Shown: one piece after another, positions 7,068 to 15,881 of the stretch | How positions within the stretch are numbered: the stretch's first letter is position 1 | Layout: every line of letters begins with the position of its first letter | NCBI RefSeq assembly: GCF_900104095.1 | Contig: NZ_FNJO01000012.1 | Location: 85,218-149,217 of the forward strand | Reading direction: 5' to 3' | DNA: 64,000 nt | From: Ralstonia sp. 25mfcol4.1 | GTDB taxonomy: Bacteria; Pseudomonadota; Gammaproteobacteria; Burkholderiales; Burkholderiaceae | The notes under the pieces: model-generated | Database searches by the model: none | The model's input: the letters and a program-made list of their open reading frames with translations, nothing else | What the model was told of the DNA's origin: nothing | Made by a program: the position numbers and the translations under genes

Positions 7068-9065
7068 CTACTTCTGGCGCCAGCCGAGCGTGATGAATCC
7101 GGCGCGGCCCTGCGTGTTGTAGGGCCAGGCAAGCTGGTAGTTCTTGTCGAACAGGTTTTCCACACGGGCAGCCACGAACCATTGCTTGTCGATGTTGTAG
7201 CGGGCATTGAGGTTGACGATACCGTATCCGCCCAGGACGCGCCCGCTGTTGTCGAGCCGCTCCGACGACAGCAGCCATTCGCCACCAAAGCGCCAGTTGC
7301 CGAAGTTGCGGCCCACGTCGAACGATGCATGGCGTCGCGCCCGGCGCAGCAGCTGGGTGTTGCTGCTCTCGTCCACCGGGTTCTGGAAGGTCACGGCGGC
7401 GCCCAGGTCGGTCCCCCAGATCGTGGCGCGCCATGAGGCCTCGATGCCCTGCACCTTGGCCTTGTTGACATTCTGCGCCAGGAACACGCCACTGCCCACG
7501 GCGGTCGACACGATCAGGTCGTCATAGCGGGTTTCGAACGCGGTCACGCGCAGCAGGCCGGCGCTGGCCGTATCGACCTGCACACCTGCCTCGGCGGACT
7601 TGGCGCGCTCGGGTTTGAGGTTCGGCTGGCCGAAGCCTGGGTAGTACAGCTCGTTGAAGGTCGGCGCGCGGAACGCATTGCTGACGTTGGCGATCAGCTT
7701 GACCTGATCGGTCACGTTGAAGCCATAGCCCGCAAAGAAGCTGCCCTGGTTGCCGAAGTCGGAATAGTGGTCGTTGCGGGCGTTCAGTTGCAGCTGGTTC
7801 CGGCCGATCCGGCCTTCATAGCCGCCGTATACCGAAAACACGTTGCGCGACGGCGCGTTGTACGAACTCGACGCCAGCGTCTGCTGCAGCCAGTCGGTGC
7901 CGAACAGCAGCTTGTGGTCGGGCGTCAGCGCGTATTCGTTCTGCCAGTTGAACTGGCGGTTGCGCGTGCTGAACAGGCTGTCGAACAGGCCATTCTTCGT
8001 GCCTTCGCTGCGGTCTTCGCTCTGCGCGATCTTGAAATGCGTGGTCCAGGCCGAGGTCACCTTGCCGTTGACGAACGCCGACAGCGTGTAGAGCTCGCTG
8101 TTCATGCGGAAATCGTCGGTCGGCTTGCCGCTGGTGCTGTCGTACGACAGGTCGCTCTTCGAGTAGTACGCGGCGAAGCCGGCGTCCCAGTCGGCCGTGA
8201 ACTTGTGACGGATCTGGCCCGACACGCTCTTGTTCTCGTACGGGTTGTCGCCGGGGTTCGGGCCGTTGCCGCGCCGGACTGCCGCGGCATTGGCGGCGGC
8301 CCACTGGTTATAGTTGATCGACGAAAATCCGTCGGTCTTGAAGATCGATCCGGTCAGGTTGAACGACGTATCGCCAATCTGGCCGCCGTAACCCACGGTG
8401 CCCTGGCGCGTGTTGTTGCTGCCGTACTCCACCTGCGCATTGGCTGCCGGTGCCTGGCCGGCACCATTCTTGGTGAAGATCTGCACCACGCCGCCGATCG
8501 CGTCCGACCCGTACAGCGCCGACACGTTGCCGCGTACCACCTCGATATGGTCGATCTGGTCGGGCAGGATGTTCGCCAGCTGGGCCGTGCCGCCGCTGAC
8601 GCCGGCCACGCGCACGCCATCGATCAGGATCAGTACCTGGTTGGAATTGGCGCCGCGCATGAACAGCGACGTATTGGCGCCCATGCCGCCGTTGGCGGCG
8701 AATTCGACACCGGCCTGGCCGCGCAGCAGCGAGCGCAGGTCGGGCGCCTGCGAATTGACGATGTCCTCCTGGGTCACCACCGTCGTGTGCGGCAACGCCT
8801 CGGTCACACGCTGCGCGGTGCGCGAGGCGGTGACCACCACGGGTGCCAGCGACCGGGGCTGGGCCGCCGGCTGCGCGGCAGGTGCGGCCGATGTGGCATC
8901 GGCGGGTGCGGCAGGCGCGACGGGAGCCGCCTCGGCGGGCGCCTGCTGGGCAAACGCCGGGATATGGGATGCGGAAAGAACGGCAATGGCCGCCATGATG
9001 GCGGGCACGGACGGGCGAACCGGCGGCTTCACCGCGACGGTCGACCTGGATAGCGTGGAACGCAT
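7068..9065 (-). CDS. btuB: TonB-dependent outer-membrane cobalamin receptor
   Basis: Outer-membrane beta-barrel receptor of 665 residues. It has a long signal peptide (hydrophobic MAAIAVLSASHIPAFA, cleavage near residue 40) and an Ala/Pro linker. A TonB-box-like segment PVVVTASRTAQRV follows, then a plug domain (SLLRGQAGVEFAANGGMGAN, LILIDGVRV, IEVVRGNVSALYGSDAIGGV) and about 500 residues of barrel. The last strand ends LGWRQK, not with the common terminal aromatic residue. The ATG at 9065 lacks a clear Shine-Dalgarno; the internal Met24 is an alternative. A cobalamin riboswitch lies directly upstream and makes the substrate assignment strong. Confidence 0.93.
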   Translation of the reverse strand: MRSTLSRSTVAVKPPVRPSVPAIMAAIAVLSASHIPAFAQQAPAEAAPVAPAAPADATSAAPAAQPAAQPRSLAPVVVTASRTAQRVTEALPHTTVVTQEDIVNSQAPDLRSLLRGQAGVEFAANGGMGANTSLFMRGANSNQVLILIDGVRVAGVSGGTAQLANILPDQIDHIEVVRGNVSALYGSDAIGGVVQIFTKNGAGQAPAANAQVEYGSNNTRQGTVGYGGQIGDTSFNLTGSIFKTDGFSSINYNQWAAANAAAVRRGNGPNPGDNPYENKSVSGQIRHKFTADWDAGFAAYYSKSDLSYDSTSGKPTDDFRMNSELYTLSAFVNGKVTSAWTTHFKIAQSEDRSEGTKNGLFDSLFSTRNRQFNWQNEYALTPDHKLLFGTDWLQQTLASSSYNAPSRNVFSVYGGYEGRIGRNQLQLNARNDHYSDFGNQGSFFAGYGFNVTDQVKLIANVSNAFRAPTFNELYYPGFGQPNLKPERAKSAEAGVQVDTASAGLLRVTAFETRYDDLIVSTAVGSGVFLAQNVNKAKVQGIEASWRATIWGTDLGAAVTFQNPVDESSNTQLLRRARRHASFDVGRNFGNWRFGGEWLLSSERLDNSGRVLGGYGIVNLNARYNIDKQWFVAARVENLFDKNYQLAWPYNTQGRAGFITLGWRQK

Positions 9066-9117
9066 GAGCAGGATGGATGAGAACGGCCGGGCCCGTTCCC
9101 CCGCGGACCTGATGGCG

Positions 9118-9149
9118 AATGGGCGTGCCGCATGGGGTGCGGACGCCCG
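9118..9149 (-). promoter_or_regulatory. Hairpin downstream of the B12 box (expression platform candidate)
   Basis: Read on the minus strand, GGGCGTCCGCA can pair with TGCGGCACGCCC (one bulged C) around a CCCCA loop, between the riboswitch and the btuB start. No U-run follows, so a role in translation or structure is likelier than intrinsic termination. Confidence 0.5.
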
Positions 9150-9154
9150 CGTTC

Positions 9155-9435
9155 TTCAGGCCGGTATCCGGGCTGACGACATCAGGCAGGCCGCCTTCCC
9201 GATGGGCTCGCCGCAACCTCCGGCGAGTCCGTATCAGTGGCCTTGGCCCGCCCTGCGAACGACGCTTGGCGTGTTCGCGGTCGCTTACCGTTGCGGGGGC
9301 AGCACAGGTTGGCCTGCCCCGCTCGCGTCCAGCCTGGCCGATCCAAGTCGTCCCGGGCTGGCGGGCGGTACCCGGCTCCCTGTTTCCCGTTGAACTGCAG
9401 CCCCTGCGTAAGGGAGGCCGCGAGCACCTGGAACG
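9155..9435 (-). ncRNA. Cobalamin riboswitch upstream of btuB
   Basis: On the minus strand the 5' region contains GGGAAACAGGGAGCCGGG, then the conserved core CTGCCCCCGCAACGGTA, and near the 3' end the B12-box-like AGCCCGGATACCGGCC (about 9159-9175). Spacing and order match the cobalamin riboswitch class. It would repress the whole leftward btuBCD-cobOTSC operon when adenosylcobalamin is plentiful. Ends are approximate. Confidence 0.92.
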
Positions 9436-9441
9436 TGCGCG

Positions 9442-9470
9442 AGTGTAGGGAGTTTCAAAGTTGGCGTCAA
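9442..9470 (-). promoter_or_regulatory. Sigma70-type promoter for the btuB operon
   Basis: On the minus strand TTGACG, 17 bp, then TACACT. The predicted transcription start near 9435 is just upstream of the riboswitch aptamer. Confidence 0.6.
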
Positions 9471-9651
9471 TGCGAGGGGTCAAGTTGCCGATATCCGTGA
9501 TTGACACGCGAAATCGCGCCATTCGCCGCAGATCGGTGCAACTTCCGTGCGGCAGCCAAGTCTCACCGGGCGCGTTGGCGGTAGCCCCCGCGCGTGCATC
9601 GGCTAGAATCCCCAAACCTGACCCTTACTCCTACCGGACACGACAGGCACT
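9471..9651. other. Intergenic region between the btuB promoter and the zapA operon
   Basis: No gene is visible. A TAGAAT at 9604-9609 could be the -10 of the rightward coiled-coil/zapA operon, but I see no convincing -35. Confidence 0.4.
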
Positions 9652-9975
9652 ATGCTCAACGAACTCGAACAACTGGCCGCCAAGATCGGGCGCGTGCTGC
9701 ATCATGCGGACACCCTGGCGGCGGAAAACCAGCGGCTGCGCGCGGAGATCGACCGCCTGCAGGCCGAGGCGAGCACGTTGCGCGCGGACCGCGAAGCCAT
9801 GGCGGCCGACCGCGAGCTGCTCAACATCAAGATCGAGGAAGCGCAGCTGCGCATCCAGTCCATCCTGGACAAGCTGCCCACCGCCAGTGACGCGCGCCAG
9901 CTCGACCTGCTCGGCGAAGGCCAGGCCCGCGCCGCATCGGAAGGTTCGCAGCAAGCCCCCGGAGAACACGCATGA
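9652..9975 (+). CDS. Small coiled-coil protein upstream of zapA
   Basis: A 107-residue protein. Residues 1 to about 75 form a heptad-rich coiled coil (LNELEQLAAKIGRVLHHADT, then ENQRLRAEIDRLQAEA), followed by a polar tail. Small coiled-coil proteins of this kind precede zapA in many proteobacteria (TIGR02449-like, recalled from memory) and are thought to be linked to cell division like ZapB; no direct evidence is visible here. Its stop overlaps zapA by ATGA, so the two are probably made together. Confidence 0.8.
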   Translation: MLNELEQLAAKIGRVLHHADTLAAENQRLRAEIDRLQAEASTLRADREAMAADRELLNIKIEEAQLRIQSILDKLPTASDARQLDLLGEGQARAASEGSQQAPGEHA

Positions 9976-10295
9976 GCAACAAGCAAGTGGAACTGAATAT
10001 CGCAGGCCAGCCCTACCGTTTCGCGATCTCGCCGGAGAACGAGGCCGCGCTGCTGGAAGCGGCCGCGCTGGTCGACGACAAGATGAACAAGCTCAAGGGC
10101 AGTGTGTCGGCCAAGGGCGTGGAACGCGTGGCCGTGATGGCCGCCATCAGCATTGCGTCAGACCTGCTGGCGATCCGCCGCAAGCAGGAAGAGGACGGCA
10201 CGATTCCGGTGGACGCGGTGCGCGCGCGCATTCGCGAACTGAACGAGCGCGCCGACGAGGCGCTGCGCCAGTACGCGCACGTGGGCACGCGCTGA
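9972..10295 (+). CDS. zapA: Cell division protein ZapA
   Basis: A 107-residue ZapA family protein that would bind and bundle FtsZ at the division ring. It starts MSNKQVELNIAGQPYRFAIS. The core ALLEAAALVDDKMNKLKG and VERVAVMAAISIASDLL match the N-terminal domain, followed by a C-terminal helix for dimerisation. It overlaps the upstream coiled-coil gene by 4 bp. The 6S RNA gene downstream is the common zapA-ssrS arrangement. Confidence 0.93.
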   Translation: MSNKQVELNIAGQPYRFAISPENEAALLEAAALVDDKMNKLKGSVSAKGVERVAVMAAISIASDLLAIRRKQEEDGTIPVDAVRARIRELNERADEALRQYAHVGTR

Positions 10296-10443
10296 GCCGC
10301 TGAAAAAACCCTGACGGCAACACTTGAATTGCGCGGCTTCGGCCAGATATGGCGTCCATGTGAAGCCGGTGCCGCGCCCGGCCGCATGATGTGCATGGAT
10401 ATGCCGGTCGTTGTGGAAAATGTAACGCCTCGACGTATCCGGC

Positions 10444-10472
10444 TTGGTATCACTGACGTCGCGGTGTATAGT
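10444..10472 (+). promoter_or_regulatory. Candidate promoter upstream of 6S RNA
   Basis: TTGGTA, 17 bp, TATAGT. A transcript starting near 10479 would read through the inverted repeat into 6S RNA as a longer precursor. Confidence 0.4.
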
Positions 10473-10564
10473 GGAGCCACTGCGCGGCGAGACTGACCGA
10501 CGCAGTTGGATGGTCGGGTTATCGGGCCTGGCCGCCGTTTCCATCCCATCCTAGTTTGAAACGG

Positions 10565-10620
10565 CAAACGTCTGACATCCCAAGCGTGTTGCACGCACAG
10601 GAACCCAAGTCAGACGTTTG
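10565..10620. repeat. 12-bp inverted repeat upstream of 6S RNA
   Basis: CAAACGTCTGAC (10565-10576) and its exact complement GTCAGACGTTTG (10609-10620) are separated by 32 bp. AAAC/GTTT continue the match outside. A small inner GCGTG-TTG-CACGC hairpin sits in the loop. Confidence 0.8.
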
Positions 10621-10622
10621 AC

Positions 10623-10845
10623 AGTTTCCCTGCCTGGTTCGTGAGGGTCATAAACTCCTTGAACCGATATGCATTGCATGGTGCGGGATCATGTCGTGTG
10701 GGCGAGCGCGTTACCGCATTCAAAGTCCTGGCTTCGGTCCGGACTCCCTGAGTGGGCGATGTACCCGAAATACGACTTCCGCAGCCACTCTGAACCTCAC
10801 TTGGGTTCAGGATGCCGACCCAGCGGCCGAGGCGGGGACCCCCTT
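10623..10845 (+). ncRNA. ssrS: 6S RNA
   Basis: Regulatory RNA that binds the sigma70 RNA polymerase holoenzyme. The 5' end CCCTGCCTGG..GAGGGTC can pair with the 3' GACCCAGC..GAGGCGGGG to close the long rod. The conserved CCTTGAACCGATA near the 5' end matches the CCTGAGCCGATA of enteric 6S. The internal TTGGGTTCAGGATG..GACCC resembles the 3' conserved segment. Position directly after zapA supports the call. Ends are approximate. Confidence 0.85.
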
Positions 10846-10858
10846 CAAGTGGTGAAGA

Positions 10859-10889
10859 GGCGGTGGTTTCAATGAACCACCGCCTTTTT
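10859..10889 (+). terminator. Intrinsic terminator after 6S RNA
   Basis: Perfect 10-bp stem GGCGGTGGTT / AACCACCGCC, loop TCAATG, then TTTTT. Confidence 0.92.
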
Positions 10890-10918
10890 CATTTCAACTC
10901 CTGACCTGTCACTGATCC

Positions 10919-11392
<474 letters not shown>

Positions 11393-11548
11393 CATCTGCG
11401 ACCGCAGCCTTCTGGCCGCGCCGCATTTTTTTCACTCGCCTTAACCCCGATCCGGCCGCCCGGCCGTTAGAGCGTTCATGCAGGAGCCCGCATGGAACGA
11501 AATGCAAGGCTTCGCATCTGATAGCCATCACATTGATCGGAGAACAAT

Positions 11549-12247
11549 ATGAAGAAATTGCTGGTCGCCTCGCTGCTGGGCACTGCCGCCGCCGTGGCCT
11601 CGGCGCAGACCGTTGCCGTGCCGCAGCCTTCGGGTGTGCTGTCGTTGTCCGCCGAAGCCGTGACCGAAGTGCCGACCGACGTGGTCACGCTGGTCCTGGC
11701 CGCCGAGCAGGAAGGCCCCGAGCCTTCCGCCATCTCGAACGCGCTGTCTTCGCGCACCCAGGCGGCACTGGCGCAGGCCAGGCGCGTGTCGGGCGTGGAA
11801 GCGCAGTCCGGCGGCTTCACGATTCATCCGAATACCGACCGCAACGGCAAGATCAGCACGTGGCGCGGCCGTTCGGAGATCATCCTCAAGTCGAAGGACT
11901 TCGCCGCCGTGTCGAAGCTGGCTGGCGAACTGGCCAACCAGATGCAGGTGCAGAACGTCGGCTTCTCGCTGTCGCGCGAGGCCCGGCGCGCCGCCGAGCA
12001 GAAACTGGCCGACCAGGCCGTGGCGGCATTCCGCGACAAGGCGCAGGCCACGACGAAGCTGTTCGGCTTCAGCAGCTTCACGATCCGTGAAGTCTCGGTC
12101 AATGAGTCGGGCGGCGTGATGCCGCCGGTGCCGCGCATGTACGCGGCCAAGGCCATGTCGGCCGATGCCGGCGCGCCGATTCCGGTGGAAGGCGGCAAGA
12201 CACAGGTGACCGTGTCGGTCAACGGGTCGGTGCAGATGGTGAAGTAA
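11549..12247 (+). CDS. Periplasmic SIMPL (DUF541) domain protein
   Basis: A 232-residue protein with a clear signal peptide (MKKLLVASLLGTAAAVASA, cleavage before QTV). A SIMPL/DUF541 domain follows: LSLSAEAVTEVPTDVVTLVL, a middle segment with SGGFTIHPNTDRNGKISTW and RGRSEIILKSKDF, and a C-terminal TQVTVSVNGSVQM strand. The family is periplasmic or outer-membrane associated (YggE-like) and poorly understood, with reported links to oxidative stress. A GGAGAA ribosome-binding site precedes the ATG. It is transcribed alone and ends at a strong bidirectional terminator. Confidence 0.85.
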   Translation: MKKLLVASLLGTAAAVASAQTVAVPQPSGVLSLSAEAVTEVPTDVVTLVLAAEQEGPEPSAISNALSSRTQAALAQARRVSGVEAQSGGFTIHPNTDRNGKISTWRGRSEIILKSKDFAAVSKLAGELANQMQVQNVGFSLSREARRAAEQKLADQAVAAFRDKAQATTKLFGFSSFTIREVSVNESGGVMPPVPRMYAAKAMSADAGAPIPVEGGKTQVTVSVNGSVQMVK

Positions 12248-12271
12248 TCGACAATCCAACAAGAAAACAGG

Positions 12272-12310
12272 AAAAAGCCCCGCTCATATTTTCATGGGGC
12301 GGGGCTTTTT
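12272..12310. terminator. Bidirectional terminator
   Basis: Perfect 12-bp inverted repeat AAAAAGCCCCGC / GCGGGGCTTTTT with a T-rich loop, between the convergent SIMPL and matB genes. U-runs exist on both strands. Confidence 0.92.
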
Positions 12311-12326
12311 CTCGGATGGCTTCGGA

Positions 12327-13880
12327 TTACAGCGCCGCGAACTGCTGGCGCAGCACGTTCTTCTGCACCTTGCCCATCGTGTTACGTGGCAGTTCGTCCA
12401 CCACGTGCACGCGCTTGGGCACCTTGAAGTTGGCGATGCGGCCCTTGAGCGTGCCGATCATGCCGGCCTCGTCGATATCCGCGCCGGGTTTGCGCACCAC
12501 CACGGCCACCACGGCCTCGCCGAAATCGGCATGGGGCACGCCGATCACAGCCGATTCCACCACACCGGGCATCTCGTCGATAAAGCTCTCGATTTCCTTC
12601 GGGTAGACGTTGTAGCCGCCCGAGATGATCAGGTCCTTGCTGCGGCCGACGATCGTCAGGTAGTTGTCCGGCACCTTGCGTTCGCCAGCCTGGCTGACGA
12701 TGGCACCCCCGAAGCGGCCCACGTCGCCGGTCCTGAACCAGCCATCGGCGGTGAATTCCTCGGCGGTCTTTTCCGGCATGCGCCAGTAGCCCTTGAACAC
12801 GTTGGGGCCCTGAACCTCGACATTGCCGATCATGCCCGGACGGCACAGGTTGCCCTCGCCGTCCATCACGCGCACCGAGACGCCCGGCAGCGGCATCCCC
12901 ACGGTGCCGCCGATGCGGTCACCCAGCGCGGTGTCGTACGGGTTCGAGACCAGCATCACGGTTTCGCTCATGCCGTAGCGTTCCAGGATCGTATGGCCGG
13001 TACGCTCGCGGAAGGCGTCGAACGTTTCCAGCAGCAGCGGCGCCGATCCCGACACGAACAGGCGCATGTTCTTGCAGAGTTCCTTGTCGAAACGCGACTC
13101 CTGCACCATGCGCACGTAGTAGGTCGGCACGCCCATCATCACCGTGCAGCGCGGGATGAATTTCAGGATCTGGCCCATGTCGAGTCTGGGCGCCCAGATC
13201 ATCTTCGCACCGGCCAGCAGCGCGCCGTGCGACGCCACGAACAGTCCGTGGACGTGGAAGATCGGCAGCATGTGCAGCAGCACGTCGTCGCTGCGCCAGC
13301 CCCAGTATTCGTTCAGCGTCAGCGCGTTCGATGCCAGGTTGCGATGCGTCAGCATCGCGCCCTTGCTGCGGCCGGTGGTGCCCGACGTGTACAGGATGGC
13401 CGCCAGATCGTCGTCCGCGCGGTGCACGGTCTCGAAGGTATCCGGCTGCGCCGCCGCGCGCTGCAGCAGCGACCCGGTACGGTCGTCGTCGAGCGTGAAC
13501 ACGTGTGCCGTGTTGTGCGCAAACGCCACCTTCGATACCCAGCCGAAGTTGCTGCTGCTGCAGACCACCACCGCCGGTTCGGCATTGCCGACGAAATAAT
13601 CGATTTCGGCTTCCTGGTACGCGGTGTTCAGCGGCAGGTACACATAGCCCGCCCGCAGCGTGGCCAGATACAGGAACAGCGCCTCCGGCGACTTTTCCAC
13701 CTGTACGGCCACGCGCGCGCCAGCCGGCAGCTTCAGGGCGGTCAGCAGGTTGGCAAGCTTGGCCGTGGCGCGGTCCAGGTCGTCCCACGTGTAGTACAGG
13801 CCGTCATGCGTTTCGATGCAGCAGGCGCTGCGGTCGGCAGGAAAACGGGATTCGAACAGGGCGAACAGATTGGCGTTCAT
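12327..13880 (-). CDS. matB: Malonyl-CoA synthetase (MatB)
   Basis: Acyl-AMP ligase that activates malonate to malonyl-CoA. The 517-residue protein has the AMP-binding P-loop-like YTSGTTGRSKG (residues 164-174), LERYGMSETVML, the adenylate-binding aspartate in GWFRTGDVG and the C-terminal lysine in PRNTMGKVQKNVLR. Start 13880 (MNANLFALFESRF) is the family start; an upstream in-frame ATG gives an unusual Pro/Arg-rich extension. It closes the leftward operon that encodes malonyl-CoA decarboxylase, so malonate would go to malonyl-CoA and then acetyl-CoA. Specificity is inferred from this pairing. Confidence 0.9.
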   Translation of the reverse strand: MNANLFALFESRFPADRSACCIETHDGLYYTWDDLDRATAKLANLLTALKLPAGARVAVQVEKSPEALFLYLATLRAGYVYLPLNTAYQEAEIDYFVGNAEPAVVVCSSSNFGWVSKVAFAHNTAHVFTLDDDRTGSLLQRAAAQPDTFETVHRADDDLAAILYTSGTTGRSKGAMLTHRNLASNALTLNEYWGWRSDDVLLHMLPIFHVHGLFVASHGALLAGAKMIWAPRLDMGQILKFIPRCTVMMGVPTYYVRMVQESRFDKELCKNMRLFVSGSAPLLLETFDAFRERTGHTILERYGMSETVMLVSNPYDTALGDRIGGTVGMPLPGVSVRVMDGEGNLCRPGMIGNVEVQGPNVFKGYWRMPEKTAEEFTADGWFRTGDVGRFGGAIVSQAGERKVPDNYLTIVGRSKDLIISGGYNVYPKEIESFIDEMPGVVESAVIGVPHADFGEAVVAVVVRKPGADIDEAGMIGTLKGRIANFKVPKRVHVVDELPRNTMGKVQKNVLRQQFAAL

Positions 13881-13967
13881 GGTACTGAGCAAAAGGGAAT
13901 GGCATGCCCGGGGATGGCGGTCGGGTGCGCCGGGACAGCCGGCCATGATAGCCGGCCGGCCGACATA

Positions 13968-14768
13968 TTACTCCCCGGTGAAATCCGGAGGCCGGTGCGC
14001 CAGGAAGGCGGCAACGCCCTCGGCGTGGTCGCGGCTGCCGGCGTAGGCAAAGTGGGCGTCCAGTTCCGCGGCGGTCAGCGGCGCCGGCGCCGGCGACAGG
14101 CGGCGGATGGTTGCCTTGTTGATGCGCGCGGCCAGCGGCGCCCCTACGCAGAGACGCTGCACCGTGGCGGCCACCTCGTCGTGCAGGGCGGCTTCCGGCA
14201 CCACGCGCGTCAGCAGCCCCTTGGCGGCGGCCTCGGCGGCGTCGAACACGCGGCCTTCCAGCAGGATTTCCAGCGTCACGGCACGCCCTGCCAGGGCCAG
14301 CAGGCCCTGCAGTTCGCCGGGCGCCATCGGAAACCCCAGCCGGTTGATCGGCACACCGAAGCGGCTGCCCGCCGCAGCGACGCGCAGGTCACAGTTGCAC
14401 GCGATTTCCAGCCCCCCGCCCACGCAGACGCCTTCGATGGCCGCCAGCGTCGGCAAGGGACATTCGGCGATGGCCCGCAACGCCGGCGCAATGATTGCCG
14501 TGTGATAGCGACGCACCGCGGCCTCGTCGCCCCGCACCACCGGAAATTCGGCGATGTCCGCCCCGGCGGCGAAGTTCCCGTCGGCGCCGCGCACAACCAC
14601 GCAGCGCGGCGAACGGGCGGCCGCGCTGGCCACCTCGGCCGCCAGGGCGTCAAACCCGGTGGCCAGCGCCTGCCACATGCCGGCCGATATCGCGTTGAGC
14701 TTGCCCGGATGCGACAGCGTGACGGTGACCACGTGGCCGTCGCGTGCGAACGTGACAGTGCCGCCCAT
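13968..14768 (-). CDS. Enoyl-CoA hydratase/isomerase family protein
   Basis: A 266-residue crotonase-fold protein. The oxyanion-hole segments GADGNFAAGADIAEF and IEGVCVGGGLEIACNCDLRVA are present. The glutamate usually at the first catalytic position of hydratases lies in the region MAPGELQGLLAL. It overlaps the tctC-type gene stop by one base (TGATG), so it is translationally coupled in the malonate operon. Its role in malonate use is not obvious; it may act on a short acyl-CoA made alongside or be a generalist hydratase. Confidence 0.85.
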   Translation of the reverse strand: MGGTVTFARDGHVVTVTLSHPGKLNAISAGMWQALATGFDALAAEVASAAARSPRCVVVRGADGNFAAGADIAEFPVVRGDEAAVRRYHTAIIAPALRAIAECPLPTLAAIEGVCVGGGLEIACNCDLRVAAAGSRFGVPINRLGFPMAPGELQGLLALAGRAVTLEILLEGRVFDAAEAAAKGLLTRVVPEAALHDEVAATVQRLCVGAPLAARINKATIRRLSPAPAPLTAAELDAHFAYAGSRDHAEGVAAFLAHRPPDFTGE

Positions 14769-15775
14769 CAGTCGATCTTGGCGCCCGAACGCTGCACCAC
14801 CTCGGCCCATCGCTTGATCTCGGCGCGCTGGAACTGCGCGAACTGTTCCTGCGTGAACTGCGGGATGTCCGAACCGTTCTGCAGCCAGATGGCCTTCATC
14901 TCGGGGCTGTTCAGCGCCTTGGTGGTCTCGGCGTAGAGCTTGTCGACGATCTCCTTCGGCGTGCCCTTGGGCGCCCACAGCGCGTACCATGTGGACACCT
15001 CGTAGTTCGGCACACCCGCCTCGGCGGCCGTCGGCACGTTCGGGAACGCCGCCGAGCGCGTCTTCGAGGCCACGGCCAGGGCCTTGATGCGGCCCGCGCG
15101 AATATGTTGCGCCGATGAGCCAAGGCCGTCGAACATCAGATCCACCTGCCCGGCGATCAGGTCGGACAGCGCCGGGCCGGCGCCCTTGTACGGCACGTGC
15201 GCCAGGTCGGTCTGGGTCTGCAGCTTGAACAGCTCGCCCGCCAGATGGTGCGCCGAGCCGTTACCTGCCGATGCGTAGTTGAGCTGGCCCGGATGCGCCT
15301 TGGCATAGGCGATCAGATCCTTCAGCGTGTTGGCCTGCACCTTCGACGGATTCACCACGATCACCTGCGGCGGCTGGGCGATCACCGTGATCGGCACGAA
15401 ATCCTTCTCGATGTCGTAGTCGAGCTTCTTGTAGAACGACGGCGCGATGGCGTGGTGCGCACCGCCGATGAAGACCGTGTAGCCGTCCGGCGCGGCCTTG
15501 GCCGCGAGGCTGGCGCCCACCGTGCCGCCGGCGCCGCCGCGGTTGTCGATCACGAACTGCTTGCCGAGCTGCTTCGAAAGCTGCGCGGTCAACGGACGCG
15601 CGAACGCGTCGGTGCCACCGCCGGCCGGGAACGGCACGATCACGGTGACGGGCTTGTTCGGCCACGGATCCGCGGCCTGCGCGGCCGGCGCATAAAGGCT
15701 TGCCCCGATGCCGGCCACCAGGCCGGCGATTGCAAAGACGCGTGCGAACGCGGTCAGTTTGCGCTGACGACTCAT
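14768..15775 (-). CDS. Tripartite tricarboxylate transporter substrate-binding protein (TctC/Bug family)
   Basis: Periplasmic receptor of the Bug family, 335 residues. The signal peptide ends near APAAQAADPWP. The mature start is KPVTVIVPFPAGGGTDAFAR, followed by GKQFVIDNRGGAGGTVG and AKAAPDGYTVFIG, then HVPYKGAGPALSDLIAGQVD, all family hallmarks. The chosen ATG has a GAGAGGAGA ribosome-binding site; an upstream ATG is less likely. No TctA/TctB membrane genes are nearby, so it is an orphan receptor, as is frequent in Burkholderiales. The operon suggests malonate or a related dicarboxylate as ligand. Confidence 0.88.
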   Translation of the reverse strand: MSRQRKLTAFARVFAIAGLVAGIGASLYAPAAQAADPWPNKPVTVIVPFPAGGGTDAFARPLTAQLSKQLGKQFVIDNRGGAGGTVGASLAAKAAPDGYTVFIGGAHHAIAPSFYKKLDYDIEKDFVPITVIAQPPQVIVVNPSKVQANTLKDLIAYAKAHPGQLNYASAGNGSAHHLAGELFKLQTQTDLAHVPYKGAGPALSDLIAGQVDLMFDGLGSSAQHIRAGRIKALAVASKTRSAAFPNVPTAAEAGVPNYEVSTWYALWAPKGTPKEIVDKLYAETTKALNSPEMKAIWLQNGSDIPQFTQEQFAQFQRAEIKRWAEVVQRSGAKID

Positions 15776-15881
15776 GTACTGTCTCCTCTCTCTACTTACT
15801 GCGTGGAAAGTCAATCGAAGTACTGCCTACTGCCACCCACCCGACAAGAAACCTGCCTGGCGTCCGTGCCCGACCCGAGGG

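Larger units (their letters stand above)
10296..10624 (+). other. Non-coding leader region upstream of 6S RNA
   Basis: No gene is seen. It holds a promoter-like pair at 10444-10472 and a 12-bp inverted repeat at 10565-10620 immediately before the 6S RNA. Confidence 0.6.

Noticed and set aside
12294..14936. An 880-codon open frame on the plus strand
   Set aside because: It lies antisense to matB and the enoyl-CoA hydratase gene and has a His/Arg/Gln-rich composition without any family motif. It is a GC-driven shadow frame.
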